DNA of 38,512 nucleotides from Clostridiales bacterium (GTDB lineage: Bacteria > Bacillota > Clostridia > Saccharofermentanales > Saccharofermentanaceae): NCBI GenBank assembly GCA_017478485.1, contig JAFVDI010000030.1, positions 1 to 38,512 on the forward strand, written 5' to 3'. The translations under genes and the position numbers were made by a program. Below the pieces are notes generated by a model. It did no database searches, was not told the DNA's origin, and saw only the letters and a list, made by a program, of their open reading frames with translations. Of the stretch, positions 6,996 to 15,412 are shown piece after piece; the stretch's first letter is position 1; each line of letters opens with the position of its first letter.

Positions 6996-8221
6996 TGAAA
7001 CAGGAAAGAAAATATCCGAAAGCATCAATAACTTCCAAGGCCGCAGGCGCCCTTAAGAACGGTCATCCGTGGGTATACGAGGACGAGGTTAAGTCCATTG
7101 ACGGCAACCCGGAAGACGGATGTCTGATAGATTGCTTTGAAGGCAACAGCTGGCAGGGAACAGGTTTTTATAATTCCGGTTCCAAGATACGTATAAGGAT
7201 CATTTCGAGAAACGCGAACGATCAGTTTGATTATGCATTTTGGAAAAGACGCATAAGTTATAGTGTTCGCTACCGTAAAGAAATCCTTCCCGAACAGGAT
7301 TTCAGATGCTGCAGGCTTGTTCATGGCGAATCTGATTTTATTCCCGGGCTTACAGTTGACAGATATGAAGATATCCTTTCGGTCCAGACTGCGTGCCTTG
7401 GTGTTGAACTTATAAAGAACGATATCTATCGTGCACTTAAGGAAAGCCTTGAAGAAGCAGGCGTCCATATCAGCGGTATCTATGAGAGAAACGATCTCTC
7501 ATTAAGGGAGAAGGAAGGGCTGGCCGTTGAAAAAGGCTGGTATCAGGGCTTCGGTCAGGTGCCGGAATCTGCAGTTACTGAAATAACCGAGAACGGCGTT
7601 AAGTATCTTGTCGATGTTGCAGAAGGCCAGAAGACCGGGTTCTTCCTGGATCAGAAATACAACAGGGCCGCTGCGGCGAAGCTTGCTCCCGGCAGGAAGG
7701 TTCTGGACTGCTTTACTCATACAGGTTCTTTCGGCCTGAACTGCGCTCTGGCAGGCGCTTCGCACGTAACCAGTGTTGATATTTCGCAGCAGGCTGTTGA
7801 TATGGCACGAAGCAATGCGGTAAGAAACGGCCTTGACGGGAAGATGGATTTCGTATGTGCGGATGTATTTGATCTGCTTACCGGAATGGCTGAAAAGAAA
7901 GAACATTCATTTGATTACATAATCCTTGATCCGCCGGCTTTTACGAAGTCCAGACAAACAGTTGAAGCTGCCGGAAGGGGATACAAGGAGATTAATCTCA
8001 GGGCCATGAAGGTTCTTCCCAGAGGCGGATATCTTACTACCTGCTCCTGTTCCCATTTCATGACGGACGAGCTGTTCCGCAAGATGCTTGTTTCTGCGGC
8101 AAGGGATGCTTCTGTTTCTTTAAGATTGGTCGAAGCAAGAGGTCAGGCTCCTGACCATCCTGTTCTGATGAGAGTCCCGGAAACACAGTATCTTAAGTGT
8201 TATATATTCCAAGTAGTTTAA
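6995..8221 (+). CDS. Class I rRNA large-subunit methyltransferase (RlmI-like)
   Basis: A 408-residue SAM-dependent methyltransferase of the RlmI/YccW type, which makes 5-methylcytosine in 23S rRNA (C1962 in E. coli). An N-terminal PUA-like domain (1-75) precedes a linker domain and a Rossmann methyltransferase: GQKTGFFLDQKYNR near 212, SAM-binding VLDCFTHTGSFGLNCA near 236, catalytic-loop DPPAFTKSRQ near 310, and TCSCSHF near 350, whose cysteine is the likely nucleophile. ATG6995 overlaps the upstream stop; GTG6986 in frame would add three residues and cannot be excluded. A strong bidirectional terminator follows. Confidence 0.88.
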   Translation: MKQERKYPKASITSKAAGALKNGHPWVYEDEVKSIDGNPEDGCLIDCFEGNSWQGTGFYNSGSKIRIRIISRNANDQFDYAFWKRRISYSVRYRKEILPEQDFRCCRLVHGESDFIPGLTVDRYEDILSVQTACLGVELIKNDIYRALKESLEEAGVHISGIYERNDLSLREKEGLAVEKGWYQGFGQVPESAVTEITENGVKYLVDVAEGQKTGFFLDQKYNRAAAAKLAPGRKVLDCFTHTGSFGLNCALAGASHVTSVDISQQAVDMARSNAVRNGLDGKMDFVCADVFDLLTGMAEKKEHSFDYIILDPPAFTKSRQTVEAAGRGYKEINLRAMKVLPRGGYLTTCSCSHFMTDELFRKMLVSAARDASVSLRLVEARGQAPDHPVLMRVPETQYLKCYIFQVV

Positions 8222-8239
8222 GGAATTAATACTATAAAT

Positions 8240-8278
8240 AAAAAGACAATATGCAGTGATCGGCATATTGTCTTTTTT
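8240..8278. terminator. Bidirectional intrinsic terminator
   Basis: Stem AAAAAGACAATATGC (8240-8254) with its complement at 8263-8277, loop of 8 nt, T-run on both strands. It closes the methyltransferase gene (plus) and the desulfoferrodoxin gene (minus). Confidence 0.9.
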
Positions 8279-8302
8279 ATTATCTCAGTTTGATCTGCAG
8301 CT

Positions 8303-8662
8303 TTATGCGTTTGCCATCCACAAACCGTGGAGGTTGCAGTATTCATATGCTGCGATAACCTTCTCATCTGAAGCAATCGTAAACTTGGCAACGGGTTCTT
8401 CTCCGGGCTTGAGCTTTCTGATCACCGCGCCTTTGTCTGTCTCGAGAGCAACGAAGGTGATGAAATGAGCATCCTGCATGGGATGAGCTACTTCACCGAC
8501 GGTAACAGTGACTTCCTGTCCGTTGACTGCGATTACAGGTACATGCTTTTCGCCTGCGGCATCAGTGGTGTTGGGAATGAGTTCTTCGAGAGGACCGCCT
8601 TGGCATTCGGCCTCGAAAAGCTTAGTTACAACAGTTCCGCACTTTCCTTTAAAAAACTTCAT
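8303..8662 (-). CDS. Desulfoferrodoxin/superoxide reductase with degenerate rubredoxin-like site
   Basis: A 119-residue desulfoferrodoxin-family protein that reduces superoxide to hydrogen peroxide in anaerobes. The catalytic iron site is intact: His40, His60, His66, Cys109 and His112, with the Glu38-Lys39 pair beside it. The N-terminal region keeps the desulfoferrodoxin layout (MKFFKGKCG ... LEELIPNT), but only Cys8 and Cys20 remain of the four cysteines that hold the second iron, so that centre is probably lost. SD AGGAGG lies 8 nt before ATG8662; a further in-frame ATG upstream has no SD. An extended -10 (TGTTATAAT) is at 8694-8702. It is a single-gene unit. Electron supply would come from rubredoxin, not seen here. 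Confidence 0.9.
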   Translation of the reverse strand: MKFFKGKCGTVVTKLFEAECQGGPLEELIPNTTDAAGEKHVPVIAVNGQEVTVTVGEVAHPMQDAHFITFVALETDKGAVIRKLKPGEEPVAKFTIASDEKVIAAYEYCNLHGLWMANA

Positions 8663-8693
8663 GGAATAGTCCTCCTGAATACGTAATAAATTC

Positions 8694-8702
8694 ATTATAA
8701 CA
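8694..8702 (-). promoter_or_regulatory. Extended -10 of the desulfoferrodoxin gene
   Basis: On the minus strand TGTTATAAT runs from 8702 to 8694. The -35 region is poor. The leader would be about 25 nt. Confidence 0.55.
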
Positions 8703-8818
8703 CCTCACAAGGAATAAACCTGTTTTGGGTTCAATTGAAAATCATTCTGAACCAAATATAAACAAACGAGACTAATTTTTAATGGAAACATCACTTGAAC
8801 AAGAATTATTTAACTTTT

Positions 8819-8862
8819 AGAGCGCTCTGAAACTTAAAGAGCGGGAGGGACTTTTGTATAAT
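8819..8862 (+). promoter_or_regulatory. Promoter and possible operator of the SDR gene
   Basis: TTAAAG (8834-8839) and TATAAT (8857-8862) with 17-bp spacing. A perfect 10-bp palindrome, AGAGCGCTCT at 8819-8828, lies just upstream of the -35; its central AGCGCT is like LacI/GalR-family operators. No such regulator is encoded nearby, so the regulator is unknown. Confidence 0.4.
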
Positions 8863-8916
8863 CAAATTGGAGATAGGAAAACTCCAAACAAAAATCTAAA
8901 AAAGGCGGTAATGGGT

Positions 8917-9690
8917 ATGGCTAACATTTTCGATTTCAAGGGAAGAGTTGCAGTTGTTACAGGATGCTCCACAGGACTCGGTGTTCAGATGGCAAAGGCT
9001 CTGGCAGGACAGGGATGCGATATCGTAGCAATCGCCCGCCGTCAGAATCTTATAGATGAAGTTGCAGCTGATATTGCAAAGACTTATGGAGTAAAGACTC
9101 TTGCAGTCAAGTGCGACATCACGGATACAGCAGCAGTAGAAGCTGCAGTAGATGAGATCCTTGCCAAGATGGGCAGGATCGACATTCTCGTAAACAACGC
9201 AGGCACAGGCGCTGTTGCTCCTGCTGAAGACATCACAGACGAGCAGTTCGACAATGAGATCAACATCGATCTTTTCGGTACATTCAGACTTGCACGTTCC
9301 GTTGCTAAGAAGTACATGATCCCCAATAAGTTCGGACGCATCATCAACATTGCTTCGATGTACGGCCTCGTAGGCAATAAAGTTGCACCTGCTTCTCCTT
9401 ATCACGCAGCTAAGGGCGGTGTTGTTAACCTTACAAGAGCTCTCGCTTCCGAGTGGGGTAAGTACGGCATTACAGTAAACTCTATCTGCCCCGGCTATTT
9501 CTACAGCCCTCTTACTAAGGAGACTCTCGATTCTGAGTTCTTCCAGGCTAATGCAAGGACCATGATCCCTCTCGAGAGATACGGCAACGAAGGCGAGCTC
9601 GATACAGCCATCTGCTTCCTCGCATCTCCCGCTACAACATATGTAACCGGTGTTAACCTTCCCGTTGACGGCGGCTACACCGCAATGTAA
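8917..9690 (+). CDS. SDR family NAD(P)-dependent oxidoreductase, gluconate 5-dehydrogenase-like
   Basis: A 257-residue classical short-chain dehydrogenase at the usual length. Cofactor loop TGCSTGLG near residue 14, NNAG near 92, catalytic Ser and the YHAAK pair (Tyr ~161, Lys ~165), and CPGYF near 191. Sequence character is closest to gluconate 5-dehydrogenase or 2-deoxy-gluconate (KduD-like) enzymes, which interconvert sugar acids and keto forms; SDRs are hard to place by eye, so the substrate is uncertain. ATG8917 has AAAGGCGG at good spacing; ATG8911 is the alternative. It is monocistronic with its own promoter, a possible sugar-responsive palindrome and a strong terminator. Confidence 0.82.
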   Translation: MANIFDFKGRVAVVTGCSTGLGVQMAKALAGQGCDIVAIARRQNLIDEVAADIAKTYGVKTLAVKCDITDTAAVEAAVDEILAKMGRIDILVNNAGTGAVAPAEDITDEQFDNEINIDLFGTFRLARSVAKKYMIPNKFGRIINIASMYGLVGNKVAPASPYHAAKGGVVNLTRALASEWGKYGITVNSICPGYFYSPLTKETLDSEFFQANARTMIPLERYGNEGELDTAICFLASPATTYVTGVNLPVDGGYTAM

Positions 9691-9707
9691 TTACTTTAGA
9701 ATTATTC

Positions 9708-9738
9708 AGGCCTCTCCTTTGACGGAGAGGCCTTTTTT
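9708..9738 (+). terminator. Intrinsic terminator after the SDR gene
   Basis: Ten-bp stem AGGCCTCTCC (9708-9717) with 9724-9733, 6-nt loop, followed by TTTTTT. Confidence 0.93.
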
Positions 9739-9749
9739 GTTAATATACT
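9719..9749 (+). promoter_or_regulatory. Putative promoter nested in the SDR terminator
   Basis: TTGACG (9719-9724) lies in the loop of the preceding terminator and TATACT at 9744-9749, spaced 19 bp. Transcription would start near 9756, downstream of the ATG at 9753. Confidence 0.4.
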
Positions 9750-9779
9750 TTTATGTTTAAACAAAAAAGGAAAAATAAG

Positions 9780-11639
9780 TTGGAATACAGCATCCGCATG
9801 CTCAAGCGCGATGCCAGAGGGAGTCTTAAGCGTCACTATCTGTTCTTTGTAGTGGCTTGTCTTCTCGCGGTGTTTATGGACGCGGAGTTCATCACATCTG
9901 ACTATCTGATCAACATGCGTTCGACGTTCTTTGACGTGTTCTCAAATTCATCTATAAGTGTGCAGGTTGACCCGGAGACAGAGGAAAAGATCAAGGAAGG
10001 CGTTAAGGTGCTGGATAACGATGCCGGCGTTTTCCGCAACAATGTTGAAAAGAAGCTTGAGGAAGTTAACAGTAAGATCCAGAGTACTGAAGGCTCACAG
10101 ATCTTTGGCAGGACCAAAGGCGTTCTCAATCAGATAATCGATTTTGTTGCCGGTGATACATTCTTTTCGCATATGTATTCGACCATTTCCGGCATAGTGG
10201 GAGACCCGCGCGCTGCCAATATTGCGATCATTTCCGTGCTGGCGCTGGTATCGTTTACTTACTGGCTTTTTGTGCGAAATCTTTTTGTTGCCGTCATAAG
10301 AAGGATCTTCCTTGAAGGCAGGATCTATAAGAAGATACCGGTATCCCGTTATCTTTTCTTCATCCGCATGAAGAGGTGGACGAGATCGGCTGTCACAATG
10401 GGTCTTTTGTGGATAATCGAATTCCTGTCGTCTTTTACCATTGTTCTTTATCCTATCGTAAGATTCGGATTCTTCCTTGTGCCTTATATCATTGCCGAGA
10501 ACCCGGACATCAAGACTATTGATGCTCTTAAGCTTTCGTGGAGGATGATGAGAGGCAACAAATGGACTCTGTTTAAGATAATCCTCAGCATATTGGGCTG
10601 GAACATTTTGAATGTTTTTACTCTTGGCGTATTCGGCATCCTGTATACCAACCCGTATAAGCTCTGCATCTATTCCGAGTTCTATGCAAGGGTCAGGGAA
10701 GCAGCCAAGCAGAATGAGATCGATGGAGTGGAACAGCTCAACGATATCTATCTGTTTGCAAAGGCCGACAATAACACGCTTATGGATGCCTATAAGGATG
10801 TAATGGATGAACTTGCTGCAGGTAAGTATTCATTGGACGGCCTTAAAGGCAGGAATAAGTTCATAGCCGATCATTTCGGCGTCGTTCTCTGGAACACAAA
10901 GGATGAGATGGAATATGAGGCTAACGAAGAGCGCCGTGTGAAGCTCCTTGCTTACAAGAATGAAGCGGAAGGTGAGAGCTATCCTTCAAGGCTGTCGCCG
11001 ATCCCCGAGCAGCGAAAACTCAAGTCTTTGGCACATATCCATTACATGCGTCATTATTCATTGCCGTCCCTCGCTGCATTGTTCTTTATCTTTGCAATGT
11101 TCGGCTGGGTCTGGGAACTGTTCTTCTACTATGTTCAGCAGGGCAAGATAATCAACCGCGGCGTGCTTCATGGACCGTGGCTCCCTATATATGGCGTCGG
11201 CGGACTGATCGTATTGATATTCCTGTTTGTTTTGAGGCGCAGGCCGGTGCTGCATCTTATTGCGACCGTTGTCCTGTGCGGCGTAGTCGAGTATTTCGGC
11301 GGATGGGCACTCGAAATGATATTTGATAAGAAGTGGTGGGACTATTCCGGATACTTCTTTAATATCGACGGAAGAGTTTGCGCGGAAGGACTTTTCGTTT
11401 TCGGTGCTGCAGGAATGGCTTTCATATATGTTCTTGCGCCGCTTCTTGACAACATGATACGAAAAGCACAGCAGAAGATACTGATCCCTGTTGAGGGAGT
11501 CCTTCTGGTATGTTTCATTATCGATGTTATATATTCTGCATTCGTCCCGAATACAGGAGACGGAATAACGGGTAATTTCGACAAAGGCGATTCTGCACCG
11601 CCGGTAACGGTGGAATCTACGGTTGAGAGTTCTAAATAA
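9780..11639 (+). CDS. Multi-pass membrane protein: DUF975-like region plus CmpB-like domain
   Basis: A 619-residue membrane protein. The N-terminal half (MLKRDARGSLKRHYLFFVV, then helices near 155-320) resembles DUF975 proteins. A soluble stretch (about 320-440) follows. The C-terminal part (LFFIFAMFGWVWELFFYYV, then INRGVLHGPWLPIYGVGG) matches the family annotated as putative ABC-transporter type IV (CmpB, COG4905). The fusion suggests a membrane complex of unknown role; no ATPase is adjacent. TTG9780 is chosen because it has AAAAGG upstream and lies after the predicted transcription start, whereas ATG9753 is only 3 nt from the -10 and lacks an SD. Protein lengths differ by nine residues. 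Confidence 0.7.
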   Translation: MEYSIRMLKRDARGSLKRHYLFFVVACLLAVFMDAEFITSDYLINMRSTFFDVFSNSSISVQVDPETEEKIKEGVKVLDNDAGVFRNNVEKKLEEVNSKIQSTEGSQIFGRTKGVLNQIIDFVAGDTFFSHMYSTISGIVGDPRAANIAIISVLALVSFTYWLFVRNLFVAVIRRIFLEGRIYKKIPVSRYLFFIRMKRWTRSAVTMGLLWIIEFLSSFTIVLYPIVRFGFFLVPYIIAENPDIKTIDALKLSWRMMRGNKWTLFKIILSILGWNILNVFTLGVFGILYTNPYKLCIYSEFYARVREAAKQNEIDGVEQLNDIYLFAKADNNTLMDAYKDVMDELAAGKYSLDGLKGRNKFIADHFGVVLWNTKDEMEYEANEERRVKLLAYKNEAEGESYPSRLSPIPEQRKLKSLAHIHYMRHYSLPSLAALFFIFAMFGWVWELFFYYVQQGKIINRGVLHGPWLPIYGVGGLIVLIFLFVLRRRPVLHLIATVVLCGVVEYFGGWALEMIFDKKWWDYSGYFFNIDGRVCAEGLFVFGAAGMAFIYVLAPLLDNMIRKAQQKILIPVEGVLLVCFIIDVIYSAFVPNTGDGITGNFDKGDSAPPVTVESTVESSK

Positions 11640-11669
11640 ACGAAGTTAAACAATCAAAGGGTGATCAAT

Positions 11670-13241
11670 ATGAAAAAATTTATGCGCACAGCTGTTATTG
11701 TGCTGATGATTATCAGTTTGCTCGGCGTTTCTTCCTGTTCGATGATCAAAGATAAGCTGTTTCCGGGTCAGGAAGAAACATATACGCTGCCGGAGGAGGA
11801 AACGGGACCCGTTACGATACCTGAAAAAGGATGTTCGATAGAATTTCCTAAACGCAGACCGTATGAATATGAAATGGATCTTACTCTTGATACAGAGGCG
11901 AATACGGTCGGCGGCCATGTTGTCATCAAATTCTATAACGATTCATCCGATACATGGAAGGAACTCTGCCTGAGGGATTATCCGTCTCTTTTCGATAAAG
12001 CTGACGTATATGCGAAACAGTCAAAATCCGGTGGCGGCATTACAGAGATCATTAACGTGAAAGACAGCCGTACAGGTGATCTTAAGGTCAGAAGAGACGA
12101 CGGTGATGCTTCTGTTGTCTGGCTGAATCTTGATGAGGAACTTAATCCCGGTAAGTTCATGACGCTCTCGTATGATTTCAAGACGATGATCCCCAATAAT
12201 GCCGACAGGTTTGGTTTTTCCAATGATATATACAACGTAACCAATTTCTATCCGATACTTGCCGAATATGTTGACGGTGAGTGGTCTCACGCAGGCTACT
12301 TCACAGTCGGAGAATGCTTTTATTCTGAAATATCCGATTACAAAGTAAGACTTACGGTTCCGGACGGATATAATGTCGCATCTACCGGAGAGACGAAAGA
12401 CATTTCGCGTAATGACGGTAATCAGAAATATACATTTGAAGCGCCTTACGTCAGGGATTTTGTTTTCTGCGCAAGTAAGGTCTTCGCGAATGAGTCCAGG
12501 GAAGTCGCCGGCGTAAAGGTAAATGTTTTCTATAACAACGATAATCCGCCGGGAAAGGATATGACCGAAGTGATCGATGTCGCGTTTGCATCTGCGGAGA
12601 CTTCGTTTAAAGCATTCGGAGAAGCATTCGGCAAATATCCGTATTCTGAACTTGATATAATCATCACACCTATTGCTGCCGGAGGAATGGAATATCCGAA
12701 CCTCATTATCATTACCGATTACGTGTGCAGTAAACATATGAGTCAGTTCTATCCCTACGATCTGTTGGAGATCATTACCTGTCATGAGATCGCGCATCAG
12801 TGGTTTATGGGCATAGTCGGAAGCAATTCAGGCATTGAACCATGGCTCGATGAATCCATGGCTTCGTATTCCGAGCTCGTGTTTTATGAGTATATTGGCG
12901 GAGACAGGGAGAGATATCAAACCGAAGGCTTCAGCAGGAAAGATGCGAGCATTGTCAGCAAATGGAAGGATAATGACAAGCTGGACCAGGCTTTTTCGGA
13001 ATTCAAAAGCGACAGCGATTATACCATGAGGATCTATGCTGACGGTAAAGCGGTTCTCTATCAGATGGAAGAGATATTAGGCAGAGAGAAGTTTCACGGC
13101 ATTATCCGCGGATATGTCAGGAGGAACGCCTTTAAGAACGCTAATACAAAAGATTTCCTTAAGGCGCTTTATGATTGTGCCGGTAAGGATAATGACGAGC
13201 TTAACAAACTGGTCGAAAAGGTGTTCAGGACTAAGATCTGA
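11670..13241 (+). CDS. M1-type metallopeptidase lipoprotein
   Basis: A 523-residue surface lipoprotein of the gluzincin aminopeptidase (M1) type. The signal peptide ends in the lipobox VSSC (Cys ~23). The zinc site is His372, Glu373, His376 (HEIAHQWF) and Glu395, the exact HEXXH-18-E spacing, and GGMEYPN near 330 is the equivalent of the GxMEN substrate motif. It lacks the long C-terminal helical domain of classic aminopeptidase N, as in short bacterial M1 relatives. AAAGGGTG serves as SD for ATG11670; GTG11661 lies inside that SD. It probably trims peptides outside the cell. Its stop overlaps that of the convergent GH31 gene by 11 nt, with no terminator between them. Confidence 0.87.
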   Translation: MKKFMRTAVIVLMIISLLGVSSCSMIKDKLFPGQEETYTLPEEETGPVTIPEKGCSIEFPKRRPYEYEMDLTLDTEANTVGGHVVIKFYNDSSDTWKELCLRDYPSLFDKADVYAKQSKSGGGITEIINVKDSRTGDLKVRRDDGDASVVWLNLDEELNPGKFMTLSYDFKTMIPNNADRFGFSNDIYNVTNFYPILAEYVDGEWSHAGYFTVGECFYSEISDYKVRLTVPDGYNVASTGETKDISRNDGNQKYTFEAPYVRDFVFCASKVFANESREVAGVKVNVFYNNDNPPGKDMTEVIDVAFASAETSFKAFGEAFGKYPYSELDIIITPIAAGGMEYPNLIIITDYVCSKHMSQFYPYDLLEIITCHEIAHQWFMGIVGSNSGIEPWLDESMASYSELVFYEYIGGDRERYQTEGFSRKDASIVSKWKDNDKLDQAFSEFKSDSDYTMRIYADGKAVLYQMEEILGREKFHGIIRGYVRRNAFKNANTKDFLKALYDCAGKDNDELNKLVEKVFRTKI

Positions 13242-15228
13242 TGTAAACGGGCATTTCGAGATAACTGCGCTGCTCTTTGAAGAATCTTCCGTTCTCAAGC
13301 ACGCGGACGTCTTTTCCGTCGGCTGATGTCCATGTGCCTGCCGGCAGATAGAATTCAACCCATCCGTCTTCATCGAAAACGGGCGCGACGAGAATCTTTT
13401 CTCCGAGCATGTACTGTCTGTCGAGGAACGCGCAAACAGGATCGTCCTGGAATTCGATCACCATAGGCCGCATGACGGGAAGACCGTTGCATTCCGCTTC
13501 TTCACGCGCAGTGCTGATATAAGACATAAGTGATTTCTTGAGTTTGGTGTAATGCCTTAATACGTCAACAGATTCTTCATCGTAATTCCACGGCACACGG
13601 TAAGATGAACTGCCGTGAAGCCTGCTGTGAGAGCTTAACAGGCCAAAAGCGGCCCATCTCTTGTAAACGTCAGGAGTTGATTTGTCCTCAAAACCGCCGA
13701 TGTCGTGACTCCAATAGGAAAAGCCCGAGAGCATCAGCGAAAGTCCGCCTCTTATTGTCTGTTCCATTGAAGGATAGTCGGAATGGCAGTCGCCGCCCCA
13801 GTGAACCGGGAACTTCTGGCATCCGGCCGTCGCGCTTCTTGCAAAGAGTACCGCTTCGCCTTTTCCTTTTTCCTTTTCGAGAAGATCGAATACCGTTTTG
13901 TTATACAGATACGTGTAGTAATTGTGCATCCTCAAAGGGTCTGAGCCGTCGGAGAACATGGCATCTTCAACGGGGATCCTTTCGCCGAAGTCTGTCTTGA
14001 AGCAGTCGACACCCATGTCCAGAAGTGCTTTAAGCTTGTTCTGATACCACACGGCCGCTTCTTTGTTCGTGAAGTCAACGATGCCCATGCCGGCCTGCCA
14101 AAGATCAGTCTGCCAGATGCTGCCATCGTTCTTCTTTATCAGATAGCCGTTTGAGACGGCTTCATCGAAAAGCTCGGACTGCTGCGCGATATAAGGATTG
14201 ATCCAGACACAGACATGAAGACCCCTGTCATGGAGCTTTGCAAGAAGTCCCGCAGGATTAGGGAACATGTCTCTGTCCCAGAGGAAGTTGCACCAGTGGC
14301 TGTCTTTCATCCAGAAACAGTCGAAATGGAAAACGGACAGATCGATCCCGCGGTCTTTCATACCGTCAACGAATGAGAGAACGGTCTTTTCATCGTAATC
14401 AGTAGTGAATGAAGTGGAGAGCCACAGTCCGAAGGACCAGTCGGGAAGTTTAGGCGCGCGTCCCGTAAGGCCGGTGTAGAGTCTGATGACATCCTTCATG
14501 GAATTTCCTGCAAAAAGGAAATAATCAAGGCACTCGCCCTTAACGGAGAACTGAACTTTAGAAACGTTCTCGGATGCAATTTCAAAGCTGATCTCTTCCG
14601 TATGGTTAACGAACACACCGAGGTTGTTATCAGTAATGTAGAAGGGGATATTCTTATAGGACTGCTCGGTAAAGGTACCGCCGTCCTTGTTTATGATGTC
14701 TACTGTCTGGCCGTTCTTTATGAAGTTTCCGAAACGCTCTCCGAGTCCGTAGACATGCTCGCCGACTCCAAGGCTAAGCTGTTCTCTCATGAACGTTCCG
14801 TTGCTGCCGTTTATGTAAGCCAGTGCTCCTCCGCATGATCTGGTAATGACTGAAGAGCCGCGCTTAAGTTCGAATCCGTAGTTATCCTTGTCGACTATGA
14901 GGGTACTGTCTCCGCTTGTAATGGAGACAGTACTGCTGCTTTCTTCTGCCTTAAGGCAGACTGAACCGTTGTTCAGTCTGAAGTAAGAGGGCAGGAGGGA
15001 CTTATCACCTTTGAAGTGATAGGCTCTGATCCTGAAAACATTCTCGCATGGTGAAGAGATCTCTACCGTTATATAAGGGCCTGATAATGTCATGCCTCTA
15101 TTGTAGATATGAAAAGCAGGAGCCGTGAGCGTGACTTTTACGTCGTCTGTTTTGACGAACCGGACTTCGCGTGCCGGGTGAATATCAAAACCTTCTGCAG
15201 TCATCCATGCGCCGTCAGTGAACTTCAT
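13231..15228 (-). CDS. yicI: GH31 alpha-xylosidase (YicI-like), probably C-terminally truncated
   Basis: A 665-residue cytoplasmic glycoside hydrolase family 31 enzyme that removes alpha-xylose from xyloglucan oligosaccharides such as isoprimeverose. It begins MKFTDGAWMTAEG as in YicI. The nucleophile is Asp413 (KTDFGERIP) and the acid/base Asp509 (SHDIGGFED); the N-terminal beta domain and the barrel are complete. The protein stops at MPVYIRS, where YicI proteins normally continue for roughly 100 residues of C-terminal beta sandwich (E. coli YicI is about 772 residues), so the end looks lost. SD AAGGAG precedes ATG15228; further upstream in-frame codons lie in the tRNA-Val gene. No transporter is adjacent. 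Confidence 0.86.
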   Translation of the reverse strand: MKFTDGAWMTAEGFDIHPAREVRFVKTDDVKVTLTAPAFHIYNRGMTLSGPYITVEISSPCENVFRIRAYHFKGDKSLLPSYFRLNNGSVCLKAEESSSTVSITSGDSTLIVDKDNYGFELKRGSSVITRSCGGALAYINGSNGTFMREQLSLGVGEHVYGLGERFGNFIKNGQTVDIINKDGGTFTEQSYKNIPFYITDNNLGVFVNHTEEISFEIASENVSKVQFSVKGECLDYFLFAGNSMKDVIRLYTGLTGRAPKLPDWSFGLWLSTSFTTDYDEKTVLSFVDGMKDRGIDLSVFHFDCFWMKDSHWCNFLWDRDMFPNPAGLLAKLHDRGLHVCVWINPYIAQQSELFDEAVSNGYLIKKNDGSIWQTDLWQAGMGIVDFTNKEAAVWYQNKLKALLDMGVDCFKTDFGERIPVEDAMFSDGSDPLRMHNYYTYLYNKTVFDLLEKEKGKGEAVLFARSATAGCQKFPVHWGGDCHSDYPSMEQTIRGGLSLMLSGFSYWSHDIGGFEDKSTPDVYKRWAAFGLLSSHSRLHGSSSYRVPWNYDEESVDVLRHYTKLKKSLMSYISTAREEAECNGLPVMRPMVIEFQDDPVCAFLDRQYMLGEKILVAPVFDEDGWVEFYLPAGTWTSADGKDVRVLENGRFFKEQRSYLEMPVYIRS

Positions 15229-15266
15229 AAAAAACTCCTTGCCAAGAACGACGGGGATTATGAGTT

Positions 15267-15341
15267 TGGTGGAAACTATGGGGTTTGAACCCATGACCCC
15301 TCCCCTGTGAAGGGAATGCTCTCCCGCTGAGCTAAGCTTCC
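15267..15341 (-). tRNA. tRNA-Val, anticodon CAC
   Basis: A 75-nt cloverleaf on the minus strand with encoded CCA. Acceptor GGAAGCT pairs with AGTTTCC, D-stem GCTC/GAGC, anticodon loop TTCACAG (anticodon CAC, codon GUG), T-loop TTCAAAC with stem ATGGG/CCCAT. There is no terminator before the GH31 start 38 nt downstream, so the two may share a transcript. Confidence 0.95.
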
Positions 15342-15371
15342 GCATCAATGCTACTACAAAAGGGCATGTCA

Positions 15372-15380
15372 TGCTATACT
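15372..15380 (+). promoter_or_regulatory. Extended -10 for the small membrane protein gene
   Basis: TGCTATACT at 15372-15380 fits an extended -10. The leader to ATG15413 would be about 26 nt and contains AGGAGGGG. Confidence 0.55.
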
Positions 15381-15412
15381 TTCCATTGTCAAATGAAATT
15401 TAGGAGGGGTTT

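Noticed and set aside
12021..12797. 258-codon minus-strand frame opposite the M1 peptidase
   Set aside because: Lies antisense to a gene with HEXXH-18-E and a lipobox; composition is that of a complementary strand, and no SD is present.
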